A stretch of DNA of 64,000 nucleotides from the NCBI GenBank assembly GCA_905478665.1, contig CAJQJL010000035.1:1-64000 (forward strand), written 5' to 3'. Source of the DNA: an uncultured Flavobacteriales bacterium. GTDB lineage: Bacteria > Bacteroidota > Bacteroidia > Flavobacteriales_D > Crocinitomicaceae. The notes beneath the pieces are model-generated. The model was not told the DNA's origin and did not search any database. It saw only the letters and a list, made by a program, of their open reading frames with translations. This document shows positions 26,161 through 35,116 of the stretch, piece after piece; position 1 is the first letter of the stretch, and the number at the start of each line of letters is the position of its first letter. The position numbers and the translations under genes are program-made.

Positions 26161-26164
26161 CAGC

Positions 26165-26773
26165 GTGAAAGAAGCATTGCAACAGCGGTTTGGCGACCAT
26201 CGTGTATTAGAAGCCCCAGTTGGAGAAGGCGAAATGCCCTTGTTGATTATTGACCTTGAGTTAAAATCGCCAGTTACCGTTATTGTCACGAATGGTTTAC
26301 GCCATTATAAAATGCCTGTTCACGAAAAGTACGCTGGAAGAGAATACAATGAACTTTATTTTTGCCTACCAAGTTATTGGGAGTGGGAGGATACTGATAA
26401 TCCACAAATGAATTGGGTATTTCCATGGATTCAGCGATTGGCAAAGTTTGTTGTTGAGAATGAAACGTGGTTCGGACATGGACACACGATGCCATGTGGT
26501 AAAGAAATGAAGCCATTGTCAAATACAATGAAACAAGATCATTTTTTATTAGCCGACCCAATGTTGCTTGATCGCGAAATGGCTCCGGTTATGGTTGATG
26601 GAAGGGAAGTTCATTTCCTAAGTATTATTCCAATTTTCAAGAAGGAAATGGAATACAAAGACGCAAGGGGAACCTTCAAACTTATTCAGAAGTTTGTAAA
26701 TAAAGGTGTCACGGAAAAACTAGATGATTGGCGTTCTTTGGTTACCAAAAATAAGTGGAGACTAAGACGATAG
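26165..26773 (+). CDS. Suppressor-of-fused domain protein
   Basis: The 202-residue protein starts with GTG and has the bacterial SUFU domain: MPLLIIDLELKSPVTVIVTN, then GLRHYKMPVHE, YNELYFCLPSYWEWED, and WVFPWIQRLAKFVVENETWF followed by GHGHTMP. In animals SUFU regulates Hedgehog signalling. The bacterial members are cytoplasmic, occur near toxin-immunity loci in some genomes, and are of uncertain role. Here no toxin gene is adjacent: upstream is DUF6495 and downstream, converging, is asd. Length is complete for the family. Confidence 0.85.
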   Translation: MKEALQQRFGDHRVLEAPVGEGEMPLLIIDLELKSPVTVIVTNGLRHYKMPVHEKYAGREYNELYFCLPSYWEWEDTDNPQMNWVFPWIQRLAKFVVENETWFGHGHTMPCGKEMKPLSNTMKQDHFLLADPMLLDREMAPVMVDGREVHFLSIIPIFKKEMEYKDARGTFKLIQKFVNKGVTEKLDDWRSLVTKNKWRLRR

Positions 26774-26788
26774 AAGCCTTTTTTCTGC

Positions 26789-27781
26789 CTACACCGAAAC
26801 TAGATTCCGCTCTAAAATCAATTGTGCAATTTGAACAGCATTCGTTGCTGCACCTTTCCGAAGGTTATCAGAAACCACCCACATATTCAAGGTCTTTTCC
26901 TGTGACTCATCACGTCGAATTCGTCCCACAAAAACATCATTTTTACCAGCTGCATAAAGTGGCATCGGGTACGTATTTGTGGTTGGGTCGTCTTTGAGCG
27001 TGATCCCATCAGTTTCATGTAGTAAACGACGAACGTCTGATAATTCAAATTCATTTTCAAACTCAACATTCACAGCTTCTGAGTGACCACCTTTTACTGG
27101 AACACGCACAGCTGTTGCCGTTACATTGATTGAGGGGTCGAGAATCTTCTTGGTTTCATTCGTCAACTTCATCTCTTCTTTTGTGTAACCGTTTTCTGTG
27201 AAATCATCACAATGCGGGAGACAATTCTGATCAATCTCATAAGGATAAACCATTTCACCTTTTACACCGTTTCGCTCATTTTCCATTTGAGTTGTTGCCT
27301 TGACTCCAGTACCAGAAATTGACTGGTAGGTAGAAACAACAACGCGCTTCACACCGTATTTATCGTGTAGCGGTTTCAACGCTAAAACTAACTGAATAGT
27401 ACTACAGTTTGGATTTGCAATGATTTTGTCTTCGCTGGTCAATAAATGACCATTGATTTCAGGAACAATTAGCTTCTTCGTTGGATCCATTCTCCAAGCA
27501 GAAGAATTATCGATTACTGTAGTGCCTGCTTCAGCAAATTTTGGCGCCCATTCTAAAGAAATACCACCTCCAGCTGAGAAAATAGCAATATCAGGACGCA
27601 TATCTACAGCCGTTTGCATGGAAACCACTGTTGTTTCAAGACCACCAAAGTCAATTTTTTTCCCAACAGATTTTTCTGAAGCAACGGGGATTAATTCCGT
27701 AATTGGAAAATTCATTTCGTGCAATACTTTAAGCATCACTTCACCGACCATTCCTGTAGCACCAACGACTGCAACTTTCAT
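26789..27781 (-). CDS. asd: Aspartate-semialdehyde dehydrogenase
   Basis: The 330-residue enzyme reduces aspartyl phosphate to aspartate semialdehyde for lysine/diaminopimelate, threonine and methionine. Visible motifs are the NADP loop VGATGMVGEVML, the catalytic Cys in IANPNCSTIQ near 130, STYQSISGTG, and the His/Glu motif GGHSEAVNVEFE near 240. Length is normal. It converges with the suppressor-of-fused gene (15-base gap, no hairpin seen). On the minus strand TAAATTTG at 27811-27818 may be its -7 element, 29 bases before the ATG. Confidence 0.96.
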   Translation of the reverse strand: MKVAVVGATGMVGEVMLKVLHEMNFPITELIPVASEKSVGKKIDFGGLETTVVSMQTAVDMRPDIAIFSAGGGISLEWAPKFAEAGTTVIDNSSAWRMDPTKKLIVPEINGHLLTSEDKIIANPNCSTIQLVLALKPLHDKYGVKRVVVSTYQSISGTGVKATTQMENERNGVKGEMVYPYEIDQNCLPHCDDFTENGYTKEEMKLTNETKKILDPSINVTATAVRVPVKGGHSEAVNVEFENEFELSDVRRLLHETDGITLKDDPTTNTYPMPLYAAGKNDVFVGRIRRDESQEKTLNMWVVSDNLRKGAATNAVQIAQLILERNLVSV

Positions 27782-27848
27782 TCGATTCGCATATTAAGAG
27801 ATTCAATGTCCAAATTTAGTATATTTAGCTTCATTCTAGAATGAAATT

Positions 27849-30419
27849 ATGAGGTACTTTTTATGGACTGTGTTTATTCTAACGCATTCTATTTTATTGG
27901 CACAAATTTCCGATGATTTTTCGGATGGCGATTTTTCGACAAATCCTACATGGGGGGGTATCACTGCTGATTACACTGTCAATGGATCATTTGAAGTGCA
28001 ATTAAATAGTTCTGTTGCCTCGACATCTTATCTGAGTACTCCGCATGGTTTGAGTACTCTTGACACAAAGGAATGGAGAATTTGGACGCGTCAATCTTTT
28101 TCGCCTTCATCAGGAAATTTTGGACGAATCTACTTAACGGCTTCAAACGCTGATTTATCAACTGCTCCCGATGGATTTTATCTTCAGTTAGGAGAAGCAG
28201 GGTCCAATGACGCTGTGCGCTTATTCAAAAGTGATGGTGGGCTGGATACAGAGTTGATAACGGGTACGCTGGGTCAAATAGCGACAAGTTTTTCCATTGG
28301 GATTCGTGTGGTTAGAGACAATCTGGGAAACTGGTCCTTGTACATTGACGATGCGGGTGGACAGAATTATGCATTGGCAGGAACGGCAAATGATGCGACA
28401 AATTTATTGGGAACACACTTTGGTTTTATAGATGTTTATACCGTTAGCAATTCAACAGGGTTTTATTACGACGATGTATACGTTGGCGATGAAATAGTCG
28501 ATGTCGTGCCTCCCGTTTTGACCTCGGTAACGACCATCAATGCAAATTTGATTGACGTTCTTTTTGATGAGGCAGTGGATCAGACAATTGCTGAGAATAC
28601 AGCCAATTATGATATTCAGCCATTTCTTTCGGCAAGCACAGCTACGCTTGACGGGGTTAACCCAGCATTGGTGCATATTGTTCCTTCAGCCTCATTGACA
28701 AATGGGAGCGCATACACGCTTTTCACGAACAATATCGAAGACATTTCAGGAAATGCTTCAGGAAGCCAATCAATGAACTTCTCATACTTAATAGCAGAAA
28801 GCCCAGTTCCTGGAGATGTGATCATCAATGAGTTTATGTGTGATCCTGAGCCTCAAGTTGGTCTGCCAATTGTTGAGTTCGTTGAGCTTCACAATGTGAG
28901 CAGTAAGATCTTTAACCTTGAAGACTGGAAATTGGCTGATGCAGCTTCCGCCGGAACAATTCAGCAAGGTTGGCTTTTGCCAGGAGAATATATGATCGTG
29001 GCAAGCACTTCAAATGTGGATTCATTTGCGGTTGCAACAGCCGTAACGAGTTTTCCGAGTCTTAATAATTCAGGAGACAATATTGTCTTGCGCGACACGA
29101 GCGGAATTATTATTGACTCCATATCTTATACCGATGATTGGTACGCTGATCCAACCAAAGATGGTGGCGGTTACACAATTGAGCGAATCAATCCTGATGC
29201 GCCTTGTTCAAGTCAATCCAATTGGGCGGCAAGTGTCGACAATCTTGGAGGAACCCCAGGACTCATTAATTCAATTTTCGATAATACACCAGATATTTCA
29301 GCTCCAGATATCGAGCAACTTATAGCACTTGCGCCGAACTATTTGGAAATCTATTTTACGGAAGGAATGGATTCTACATCATTAGCTGATGCTGTTATTT
29401 CGACAAACCCAACGCTTACAATTCAAAATAACTATGTCTTTGGTGCCTACCCATCCATGATGACATTGCAATTCGTGGAAAATTTGACGAGCTCACAGAA
29501 CTACACAATTGAATTGCAAAATGTTGCGGATTGTTGGTTGAACTCGACAACAGTGAATGGTCTATTTGCACTTCCAGAAAATGGCACGGGAGGAGATGTT
29601 GTGATTAACGAAATTATGTTTAATCCTCTAACTGGAGGGAGTGATTGGGTTGAGGTCTACAACAATTCTTCAAAACTTATCGACTTGTTCAATTGGGAAA
29701 TTGCAAACTACGATAACGATACGATCGACAACAATAAGGTTGTAGGAGAGCACTTTTTGTTGTATCCAGAAGAATATGCTGTGTTGGCTGAAGACACTCT
29801 ACACATCGTTCAAAATTACCCGTCATACGAAGGAGGAAGGTTCATCCAAATGGATTTGCCGACGTATTCAAACGATTCAGGGTCGGTGTATATCATTTAT
29901 CTAAATCAGGTTATTGACAAGGTTTCTTACAGTGATGATTGGCATTTTCAATTACTGGACGATGTGAAGGGGAAATCATTGGAGCGAATAGAGCCAGATG
30001 GAATTTCAAGTGATGGAAACAACTGGCATACGGCAGCAGAGGCGATAGGGTTTGCTACACCCGGAATGGAGAACTCACAATACTATCCTTCCATTTCGAA
30101 TGGAGAATTCAGTTTTACAAGCGAGACAATTTCTCCCGACAGTGATGGGTTTGAAGATGTTTTACAGGTTAATTATGAAATGACCCAACCTGGATTAGTG
30201 GCAGATTTCACCATTTATGATGATCGCGGAAGAAAAATTGCCACTGTACTGGAATCGGAATTGTTAGCGACAAGCGGAACCTTCATTTGGGATGGGACAC
30301 GTGACGACAACACAAAAGCATCTATAGGGGCATATGTTGGAATATTTGAAGCGTTTGATCCAAATGGCGGCGTGGTCTTCACAAAGCGAAAAGCTTTTGT
30401 TGTTGCAGGGCGTTTGTAA
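27849..30419 (+). CDS. Secreted lamin-tail-domain protein with FlgD-like C-terminus
   Basis: The 856-residue protein has a signal peptide (LTHSILLAQ). A jellyroll-like region at about 20-215 is followed by SbsA-like Ig segments (VLTSVTTINANLIDVLFDEA, ~220). Two lamin tail (LTD) domains come next (DVIINEFMCDPEPQVG ~325; DVVINEIMFNPLTGGSDWVE ~590). A C-terminal FlgD-like Ig module (ETISPDSDGFEDVLQVNY ... GTFIWDGTRDDN) ends in FTKRKAFVVAGRL. This layout is known in Bacteroidota surface proteins, some linked to nucleases or phosphatases; no catalytic domain is visible here. The C-terminus differs from type A sorting domains, so secretion via T9SS is likely but unproven. Confidence 0.85.
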   Translation: MRYFLWTVFILTHSILLAQISDDFSDGDFSTNPTWGGITADYTVNGSFEVQLNSSVASTSYLSTPHGLSTLDTKEWRIWTRQSFSPSSGNFGRIYLTASNADLSTAPDGFYLQLGEAGSNDAVRLFKSDGGLDTELITGTLGQIATSFSIGIRVVRDNLGNWSLYIDDAGGQNYALAGTANDATNLLGTHFGFIDVYTVSNSTGFYYDDVYVGDEIVDVVPPVLTSVTTINANLIDVLFDEAVDQTIAENTANYDIQPFLSASTATLDGVNPALVHIVPSASLTNGSAYTLFTNNIEDISGNASGSQSMNFSYLIAESPVPGDVIINEFMCDPEPQVGLPIVEFVELHNVSSKIFNLEDWKLADAASAGTIQQGWLLPGEYMIVASTSNVDSFAVATAVTSFPSLNNSGDNIVLRDTSGIIIDSISYTDDWYADPTKDGGGYTIERINPDAPCSSQSNWAASVDNLGGTPGLINSIFDNTPDISAPDIEQLIALAPNYLEIYFTEGMDSTSLADAVISTNPTLTIQNNYVFGAYPSMMTLQFVENLTSSQNYTIELQNVADCWLNSTTVNGLFALPENGTGGDVVINEIMFNPLTGGSDWVEVYNNSSKLIDLFNWEIANYDNDTIDNNKVVGEHFLLYPEEYAVLAEDTLHIVQNYPSYEGGRFIQMDLPTYSNDSGSVYIIYLNQVIDKVSYSDDWHFQLLDDVKGKSLERIEPDGISSDGNNWHTAAEAIGFATPGMENSQYYPSISNGEFSFTSETISPDSDGFEDVLQVNYEMTQPGLVADFTIYDDRGRKIATVLESELLATSGTFIWDGTRDDNTKASIGAYVGIFEAFDPNGGVVFTKRKAFVVAGRL

Positions 30420-30518
30420 AAATCATAAAATTAGTGATGTAGCGAATAACCCCAGCCTTTTAAGTTCTGTGCGCATAATAAAAATAAGGATTTCTACGTT
30501 CTACAATAAACCTAGAAC

Positions 30519-31001
30519 ATGAAATTTCTCCTCCTCATTTCTTTCATGGTCGGTGCAACCATTCAGTCCTATGCACAACAATACAGAACAGCTTTTGGAA
30601 TCAAAGGAGATTATACCACACTTGATCTACCTTCAGCTGAATTAAGTGTAAAACATTTTTTTGCTGGGCAATCTGCCGTGGAGGTCAATCTTGGCGGTAG
30701 CAGTCGATATATATGGTTGCAAACAATGTATGAACGCAACCAGTTCTTGACCAATGACCTCGAATGGTACTGGGGGGCCGGTGCCGATGGAGGTTATTGG
30801 GCAAAGGGCAATTATGGCCGATCAGATATTGAATCAACATCAGGTTTTTGGGTCGGATTGGATGGAACTATTGGTTTAGAGTACACTTTTAACGTAGTTC
30901 CTATTAACTTAGCACTAGATACGGGACCATCGATGCGAATTGTCCCAGATGTGAAATTTGGCTGGATGGCTGGTTTTGCCGTCCGTTACGCCTTTAGATA
31001 G
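30519..31001 (+). CDS. Small outer-membrane protein of unknown function
   Basis: The 160-residue protein has a signal peptide ending at SYAQQ and a barrel-like body with amphipathic strands and aromatic ends (AELSVKHFFAGQSAVEVNLG, GLEYTFNVVPINLALDTG, GWMAGFAVRYAFR) finishing in Phe-Arg. The pattern resembles porin-family small barrels. It lies 99 bases after the lamin-tail gene and 6 bases before the LETM1-related gene, with which it is probably co-transcribed. Confidence 0.65.
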   Translation: MKFLLLISFMVGATIQSYAQQYRTAFGIKGDYTTLDLPSAELSVKHFFAGQSAVEVNLGGSSRYIWLQTMYERNQFLTNDLEWYWGAGADGGYWAKGNYGRSDIESTSGFWVGLDGTIGLEYTFNVVPINLALDTGPSMRIVPDVKFGWMAGFAVRYAFR

Positions 31002-31007
31002 TGTACA

Positions 31008-32288
31008 ATGTTATCACCTGGAGCAAAAGGTTGGATTAAAAAGTATTTTGATTTAGTCGATAAAGGACAAATTGTTCTTCAGGTCAATCGGCCTGAGGGA
31101 ATTCGAAAGTTGCACTTTATGCACCTTACTTTGTCGAATAGTGGTATTGTATTCGGATTTCCTTTAGAGCGCATTTTTGCCAAGTCTCTTGATGATTCGG
31201 ACTGGACAAAGGAAGAGAAACTTAAGCTTCTACTTTTTGAATCACATCTATTCGTTTTTCTTCAAATTCACAAGGACAAATCTTTCGACAAAGAAGAATT
31301 TCTTGATACACTTTTCGCCTTTTATGAACACCATAATGCAAGTGCTGTAAAGAAGATGTTCACCTTTTTCTTGAAGGAATCACGTGAAGAAAAGATAGAA
31401 GGGATCTTAACGAAACGCGTGGACATTAAACTGAACTTGCTTGATAATAAATGGTGGGTTAACTCACTAAGCAATGTATTTTCCTATTTGGATGTTATTC
31501 TGTTCGATGACTTTGTGCATAAGGAAAAAGATGAGGCGCTCAAACGCTACAGCACGTATGCGACGAACTCTTTAACAGCAATTACGCTAGCTGCTTATGC
31601 TGACGGAGTATTAGTGAGTAAAGAAAAAAGACTTTTTAACGTTTTCCTAGCCTCTGCAAACTTAGATGATGAAGAACGTGAAGCTGCAAAGAAGCGCTTT
31701 CAGAAGGGAGCCTCGTTTGATGATTTTTCCTTTTTTGTACGCAATCACTGGCTCTTAAAACGTTTTCTGCTCGACGTTGCCATTCTCACAGTTTTATCAA
31801 ACGATGAACTCGTTGATGGCGAAATGGAATTTCTCGAATCGCTTTGTGTACACCTAGAAATTCCTCAGCACGAGTTGGAAGAAAACCTTGGGATGATCGA
31901 AAATTTCCTACTTAAGACACAGGATGAGGTGGAGTTTATGAAGAATTCGCCTTCCTATGAAAAAGTGTACTCAAGTCTATCGAAGCGTTGGTCAAAAATT
32001 CTTATCCGAAACAAGGATAAGTTGGCGGTAGAGCTTAAAGAAAGTAAAGAACTCGTTTCGTTGGTGAAGAAATCGGCAACACAGGACCTCACGCCAGAGG
32101 AGAAGGAAATAGTCAAAACGCAATTCAAAGACATTGCGAAATCGATACCATCGCTTGCCATATTTATGCTTCCTGGTGGAACATTGTTGCTTCCTCTCCT
32201 TCTAAAAGTAATACCAGACTTGGTCCCAACAGCCTTTAAAGAAAATAAGATAGAGAAAGAGGATCCTACCAAAAGAAAAGGGAAATAA
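31008..32288 (+). CDS. LETM1-related protein
   Basis: The 426-residue protein has no signal peptide. The first 330 residues are helical, with a TerB-like stretch around 190-300 (TLAAYADGVLVSKEKRLFNV; LSNDELVDGEMEFLESLCVH). The C-terminus carries a segment strongly like the membrane/ribosome-binding part of mitochondrial LETM1: IPSLAIFMLPGGTLLLPLLL and KVIPDLVPTAF near residues 384-415, where LETM1 has similar Pro-Phe-Gly and leucine-rich motifs. Bacteroidota members are annotated as LETM1-related biofilm-associated proteins. Function is unproven; membrane association of the C-terminus is likely. It starts 6 bases after the upstream gene's stop. Confidence 0.8.
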   Translation: MLSPGAKGWIKKYFDLVDKGQIVLQVNRPEGIRKLHFMHLTLSNSGIVFGFPLERIFAKSLDDSDWTKEEKLKLLLFESHLFVFLQIHKDKSFDKEEFLDTLFAFYEHHNASAVKKMFTFFLKESREEKIEGILTKRVDIKLNLLDNKWWVNSLSNVFSYLDVILFDDFVHKEKDEALKRYSTYATNSLTAITLAAYADGVLVSKEKRLFNVFLASANLDDEEREAAKKRFQKGASFDDFSFFVRNHWLLKRFLLDVAILTVLSNDELVDGEMEFLESLCVHLEIPQHELEENLGMIENFLLKTQDEVEFMKNSPSYEKVYSSLSKRWSKILIRNKDKLAVELKESKELVSLVKKSATQDLTPEEKEIVKTQFKDIAKSIPSLAIFMLPGGTLLLPLLLKVIPDLVPTAFKENKIEKEDPTKRKGK

Positions 32289-32433
32289 TGTTGAATGGGG
32301 AAGTTGGATTTAATGGCGAACGGATGCATTTTCAGCATTATTTTGGATTGAAGTATCCCAACAGATCAGTGAAAAGATTCGTTTTAGGTATGCACACGAA
32401 TGCATGCTAAATGAAAATCCGTAACTTGCCGAT

Positions 32434-34014
32434 ATGAAACTAAAACTCCTTGCGCTAGCTCTCCTAGCCTTTTCGACGATTTCCTATTCTCAGCAAAAAA
32501 TGATTGTTTTCCTTGATGAGAAAACAGATCAGGAAGTTCAAAAGACTGATTTTACGGCTCGTTCACTTGAGCGTCGGTCGAATAGAAGTATTGAATTTGA
32601 TGAAAAGGATAAACCTGTGAACCCAGAATACATCATTCAATTGCGCACTGATGGAAAAATTCTAAACACTTCGCGTTGGTTGAATGCAGTGACCTTTGAA
32701 ACAGAGCTTTCAATGGATGAGCTACAGACGAAATATGCGTTTATTACGCGGATCAAATCGGTTGGGAAGGGAAAACCTTCTGAAAACTCAAAGTTCGAAA
32801 CAGGAACGAAAGCACTTGATTATGGACAAGGAACAGCTCAGGTCACACAAATCAACTTGCAGTGTTTGCATAATCTAGGCTATACTGGATCGGGAATTTA
32901 TTTGGGAATTATTGATGCAGGATTTAGCAACATGGATGGAATCATTTATTTCGATACTGTATACAATGAGAACAGAGTAATTGATGTACACAATTTCGTT
33001 ACTGGGTCATCTCAGGTTTATAACTCAAGTGGGCACGGTACATCTGTAGCATCATGCATCGTTGGTGAAAAGGGAACGCCAGATAGTTTTGCAGGCACTG
33101 CGATTGATGTAGATTTAGCCCTTTATTTAGCGGAGGATGTTGGCTCAGAAACGGAAATAGAAGAGTTCAATGTCGTTGCAGCGTTGGAGCGATGTGATTC
33201 TGTAGGAGTAGATGTTGTCAATATTTCATTGGGTTATTTTGAATTTGATGATGCACAGACGAGCCACGTTTATGCAGATCTTGATGGCAACACGACAATC
33301 GCTGCAATGGGCGTTAATGTAGCGGCATCAAAGGGAATAGCAGTCGTTATGTCCGCAGGAAACTCTGGGCCAAGCAACATTTCAACGCCGTGTGATTCGG
33401 ATGACGGTTTATGCATTGGAGCCGTTGATTTCTTTGGTGATATTGCAGGATTTTCTTCTGTTGGACCCAATGCGGACAGTCAAGTAAAACCTGATGTTGC
33501 AGCACGCGGACAAGACACTTGGTTTGTAGATGCTGGATCTGGAGATTTGGTTACTGGAAATGGAACGTCTTTTTCAAGTCCAATTATGGCTGGAGCAACA
33601 GCGTGTTTAATTCAAGCGCACCCAACAAAAACCGTAGCCGAAATTTTCGACGCAATTCGACAGAGTGCAAGCCAATTTACAACACCGGATGAATTCAAAG
33701 GATACGGAATACCTGATTTATGTGCCGCACATGACCTTTTGGAAGGGGTGGGACTGGAAGAAGTTGAAGAACAAGAACTTTTGGTTTTCCCGAACCCAGC
33801 GAAAGATTTGATTGTTGTTGAGCTTATGAATGCAAACGATCAAACGGAGGTTCTTTTGTTAAATGCATTGGGTGAGGTGGTTGATGAAACTAGCACAAAT
33901 GAGTTTCTTGAGAAAGCTGTTTTTAAAGTGCAACACCTAAGCAATGGAGTTTACACAATTCAGGTAAGAAATGAGAATTCGATTCAGCACGCAAAGGTGA
34001 TGATTAGCCATTAA
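32434..34014 (+). CDS. T9SS-secreted subtilisin-family (S8) serine peptidase
   Basis: The 526-residue protein has a signal peptide ending at ISYSQ and a propeptide-like region with ARSLERRSNRSIEFDEKDKP. The catalytic domain carries Asp in YLGIIDAGFSNMDG near 160, His in SSGHGTSVASCIVG near 195, and Ser in NGTSFSSPIMAGA near 380. The oxyanion Asn motif appears as VMSAGNSGPSN. A C-terminal type A T9SS sorting domain follows (LLVFPNPAKDLIVVEL ... GVYTIQVRNENSIQHAKVM). It should be exported across the outer membrane and be active outside. Its last 11 bases overlap the converging glycosyltransferase gene. Confidence 0.93.
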   Translation: MKLKLLALALLAFSTISYSQQKMIVFLDEKTDQEVQKTDFTARSLERRSNRSIEFDEKDKPVNPEYIIQLRTDGKILNTSRWLNAVTFETELSMDELQTKYAFITRIKSVGKGKPSENSKFETGTKALDYGQGTAQVTQINLQCLHNLGYTGSGIYLGIIDAGFSNMDGIIYFDTVYNENRVIDVHNFVTGSSQVYNSSGHGTSVASCIVGEKGTPDSFAGTAIDVDLALYLAEDVGSETEIEEFNVVAALERCDSVGVDVVNISLGYFEFDDAQTSHVYADLDGNTTIAAMGVNVAASKGIAVVMSAGNSGPSNISTPCDSDDGLCIGAVDFFGDIAGFSSVGPNADSQVKPDVAARGQDTWFVDAGSGDLVTGNGTSFSSPIMAGATACLIQAHPTKTVAEIFDAIRQSASQFTTPDEFKGYGIPDLCAAHDLLEGVGLEEVEEQELLVFPNPAKDLIVVELMNANDQTEVLLLNALGEVVDETSTNEFLEKAVFKVQHLSNGVYTIQVRNENSIQHAKVMISH

Positions 34015-35116
34015 TCAAGTCCACAATGAGCTGACAATTCTTCAGCGAGTCGAAGTGTTCTGATAGAAAATTCTGACGTTGAGAAAAGGCTTCTTCTGAT
34101 AGAGGGGCATTTATTAATCGCTCTACGGTCTGCTTATAGTTGATGGAGTCGTCTTCAATTTCACAAAGACTACCAAGCATTGTCCCTGCAACCATTTTAT
34201 TGTTTACAACGACATGTCCAGAAGTATTTAGCGCATTGAGTAATTTTAGTTTTAACCCAGTTGGTTGATCTGTGAAGAGCGAATGAATACGAGCTTTTTG
34301 AATAAGAGACTTCATCGTTTCTTCATCTGGGTTAGCAACAAGTTTCACGGAGATTTCGTGACACCGAGCTATGAGCTTTTCAGAAGGGTCTTTCCCCGCA
34401 ATGCATAGATCGACTGTTGAATCAGACAGTGCGTTCAGAATCCAATTTGCGGCATTTTCATTTTCAGGAACTGAAAGATTCCCTTGAAAAAGGCAGTAAG
34501 GATTTGTTTCTAGATAAACAGTTTCGCTCATTGGTGCGCATGCGGCAAGAAGATGCACAGAGTCATTGAGTGTTTTGAAATGTTCAAGGTCATTTTGTTG
34601 GATAGCAAGAATATGACTCGCGTGTTTTAACACAGGTTCATACTTTTCCAATTTTCGGGCTTCACTCGCAAAAAAGATTTTTTTTGTCCCTGATGCATAT
34701 TTGGCAAGTTCGGCGTAGTATTCGTGTTCAACATTGTGTGTTCTGACTAGCTTAATTCTGTCTTTCAAACGTTCATCTGCTAAAAAGAAAGTGGTATGCA
34801 AGCCTTCAAATAGAATCGGATTATTGTCTTTTAATAGGTTTTCCAAGAGTCTACCATCACTGCGTGTTTTTACTATAAATGGCGTTCCGCTTAGCCAGTC
34901 GGTGAGTGGTTTTTTACGTGGGTAATAGTGGAGTTCTTTGGTGTACGGTTCCAATGCTTTTTGTGCCCGATCTCTTCCGTATTCGAAGCAATGAAGCGTA
35001 ATTTCAAAACCGAGTTTGTGCAGCGCCTGAATTCGAAAAAGAATATCAATGGCTCCTCCATAATCTGCTGGAAAGGGAACGTCTAATGAAACAATATGGA
35101 TCTGCTTATTTGTCAA
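34004..35116 (-). CDS. Glycosyltransferase (GT-B type), non-ATG start
   Basis: The protein resembles GT-B fold transferases acting on surface sugars: VSLDVPFPADYGGAIDILFR at the N-terminus (a loop typical of family 4), RTHNVEHEYYAELA, and a C-terminal donor domain with CLFQGNLSVPENENAANWIL and DQPTGLKLKLLNALNTSGHV. No ATG opens the frame. I chose the TTG at 35116, which places the protein start just before the first beta strand and overlaps the upstream gene by 11 bases; another TTG at 35179 would overlap by 74. The acceptor and donor are unknown. Its 3' end overlaps the subtilase gene by 11 bases in the convergent direction. Confidence 0.8.
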   Translation of the reverse strand: MTNKQIHIVSLDVPFPADYGGAIDILFRIQALHKLGFEITLHCFEYGRDRAQKALEPYTKELHYYPRKKPLTDWLSGTPFIVKTRSDGRLLENLLKDNNPILFEGLHTTFFLADERLKDRIKLVRTHNVEHEYYAELAKYASGTKKIFFASEARKLEKYEPVLKHASHILAIQQNDLEHFKTLNDSVHLLAACAPMSETVYLETNPYCLFQGNLSVPENENAANWILNALSDSTVDLCIAGKDPSEKLIARCHEISVKLVANPDEETMKSLIQKARIHSLFTDQPTGLKLKLLNALNTSGHVVVNNKMVAGTMLGSLCEIEDDSINYKQTVERLINAPLSEEAFSQRQNFLSEHFDSLKNCQLIVDLING

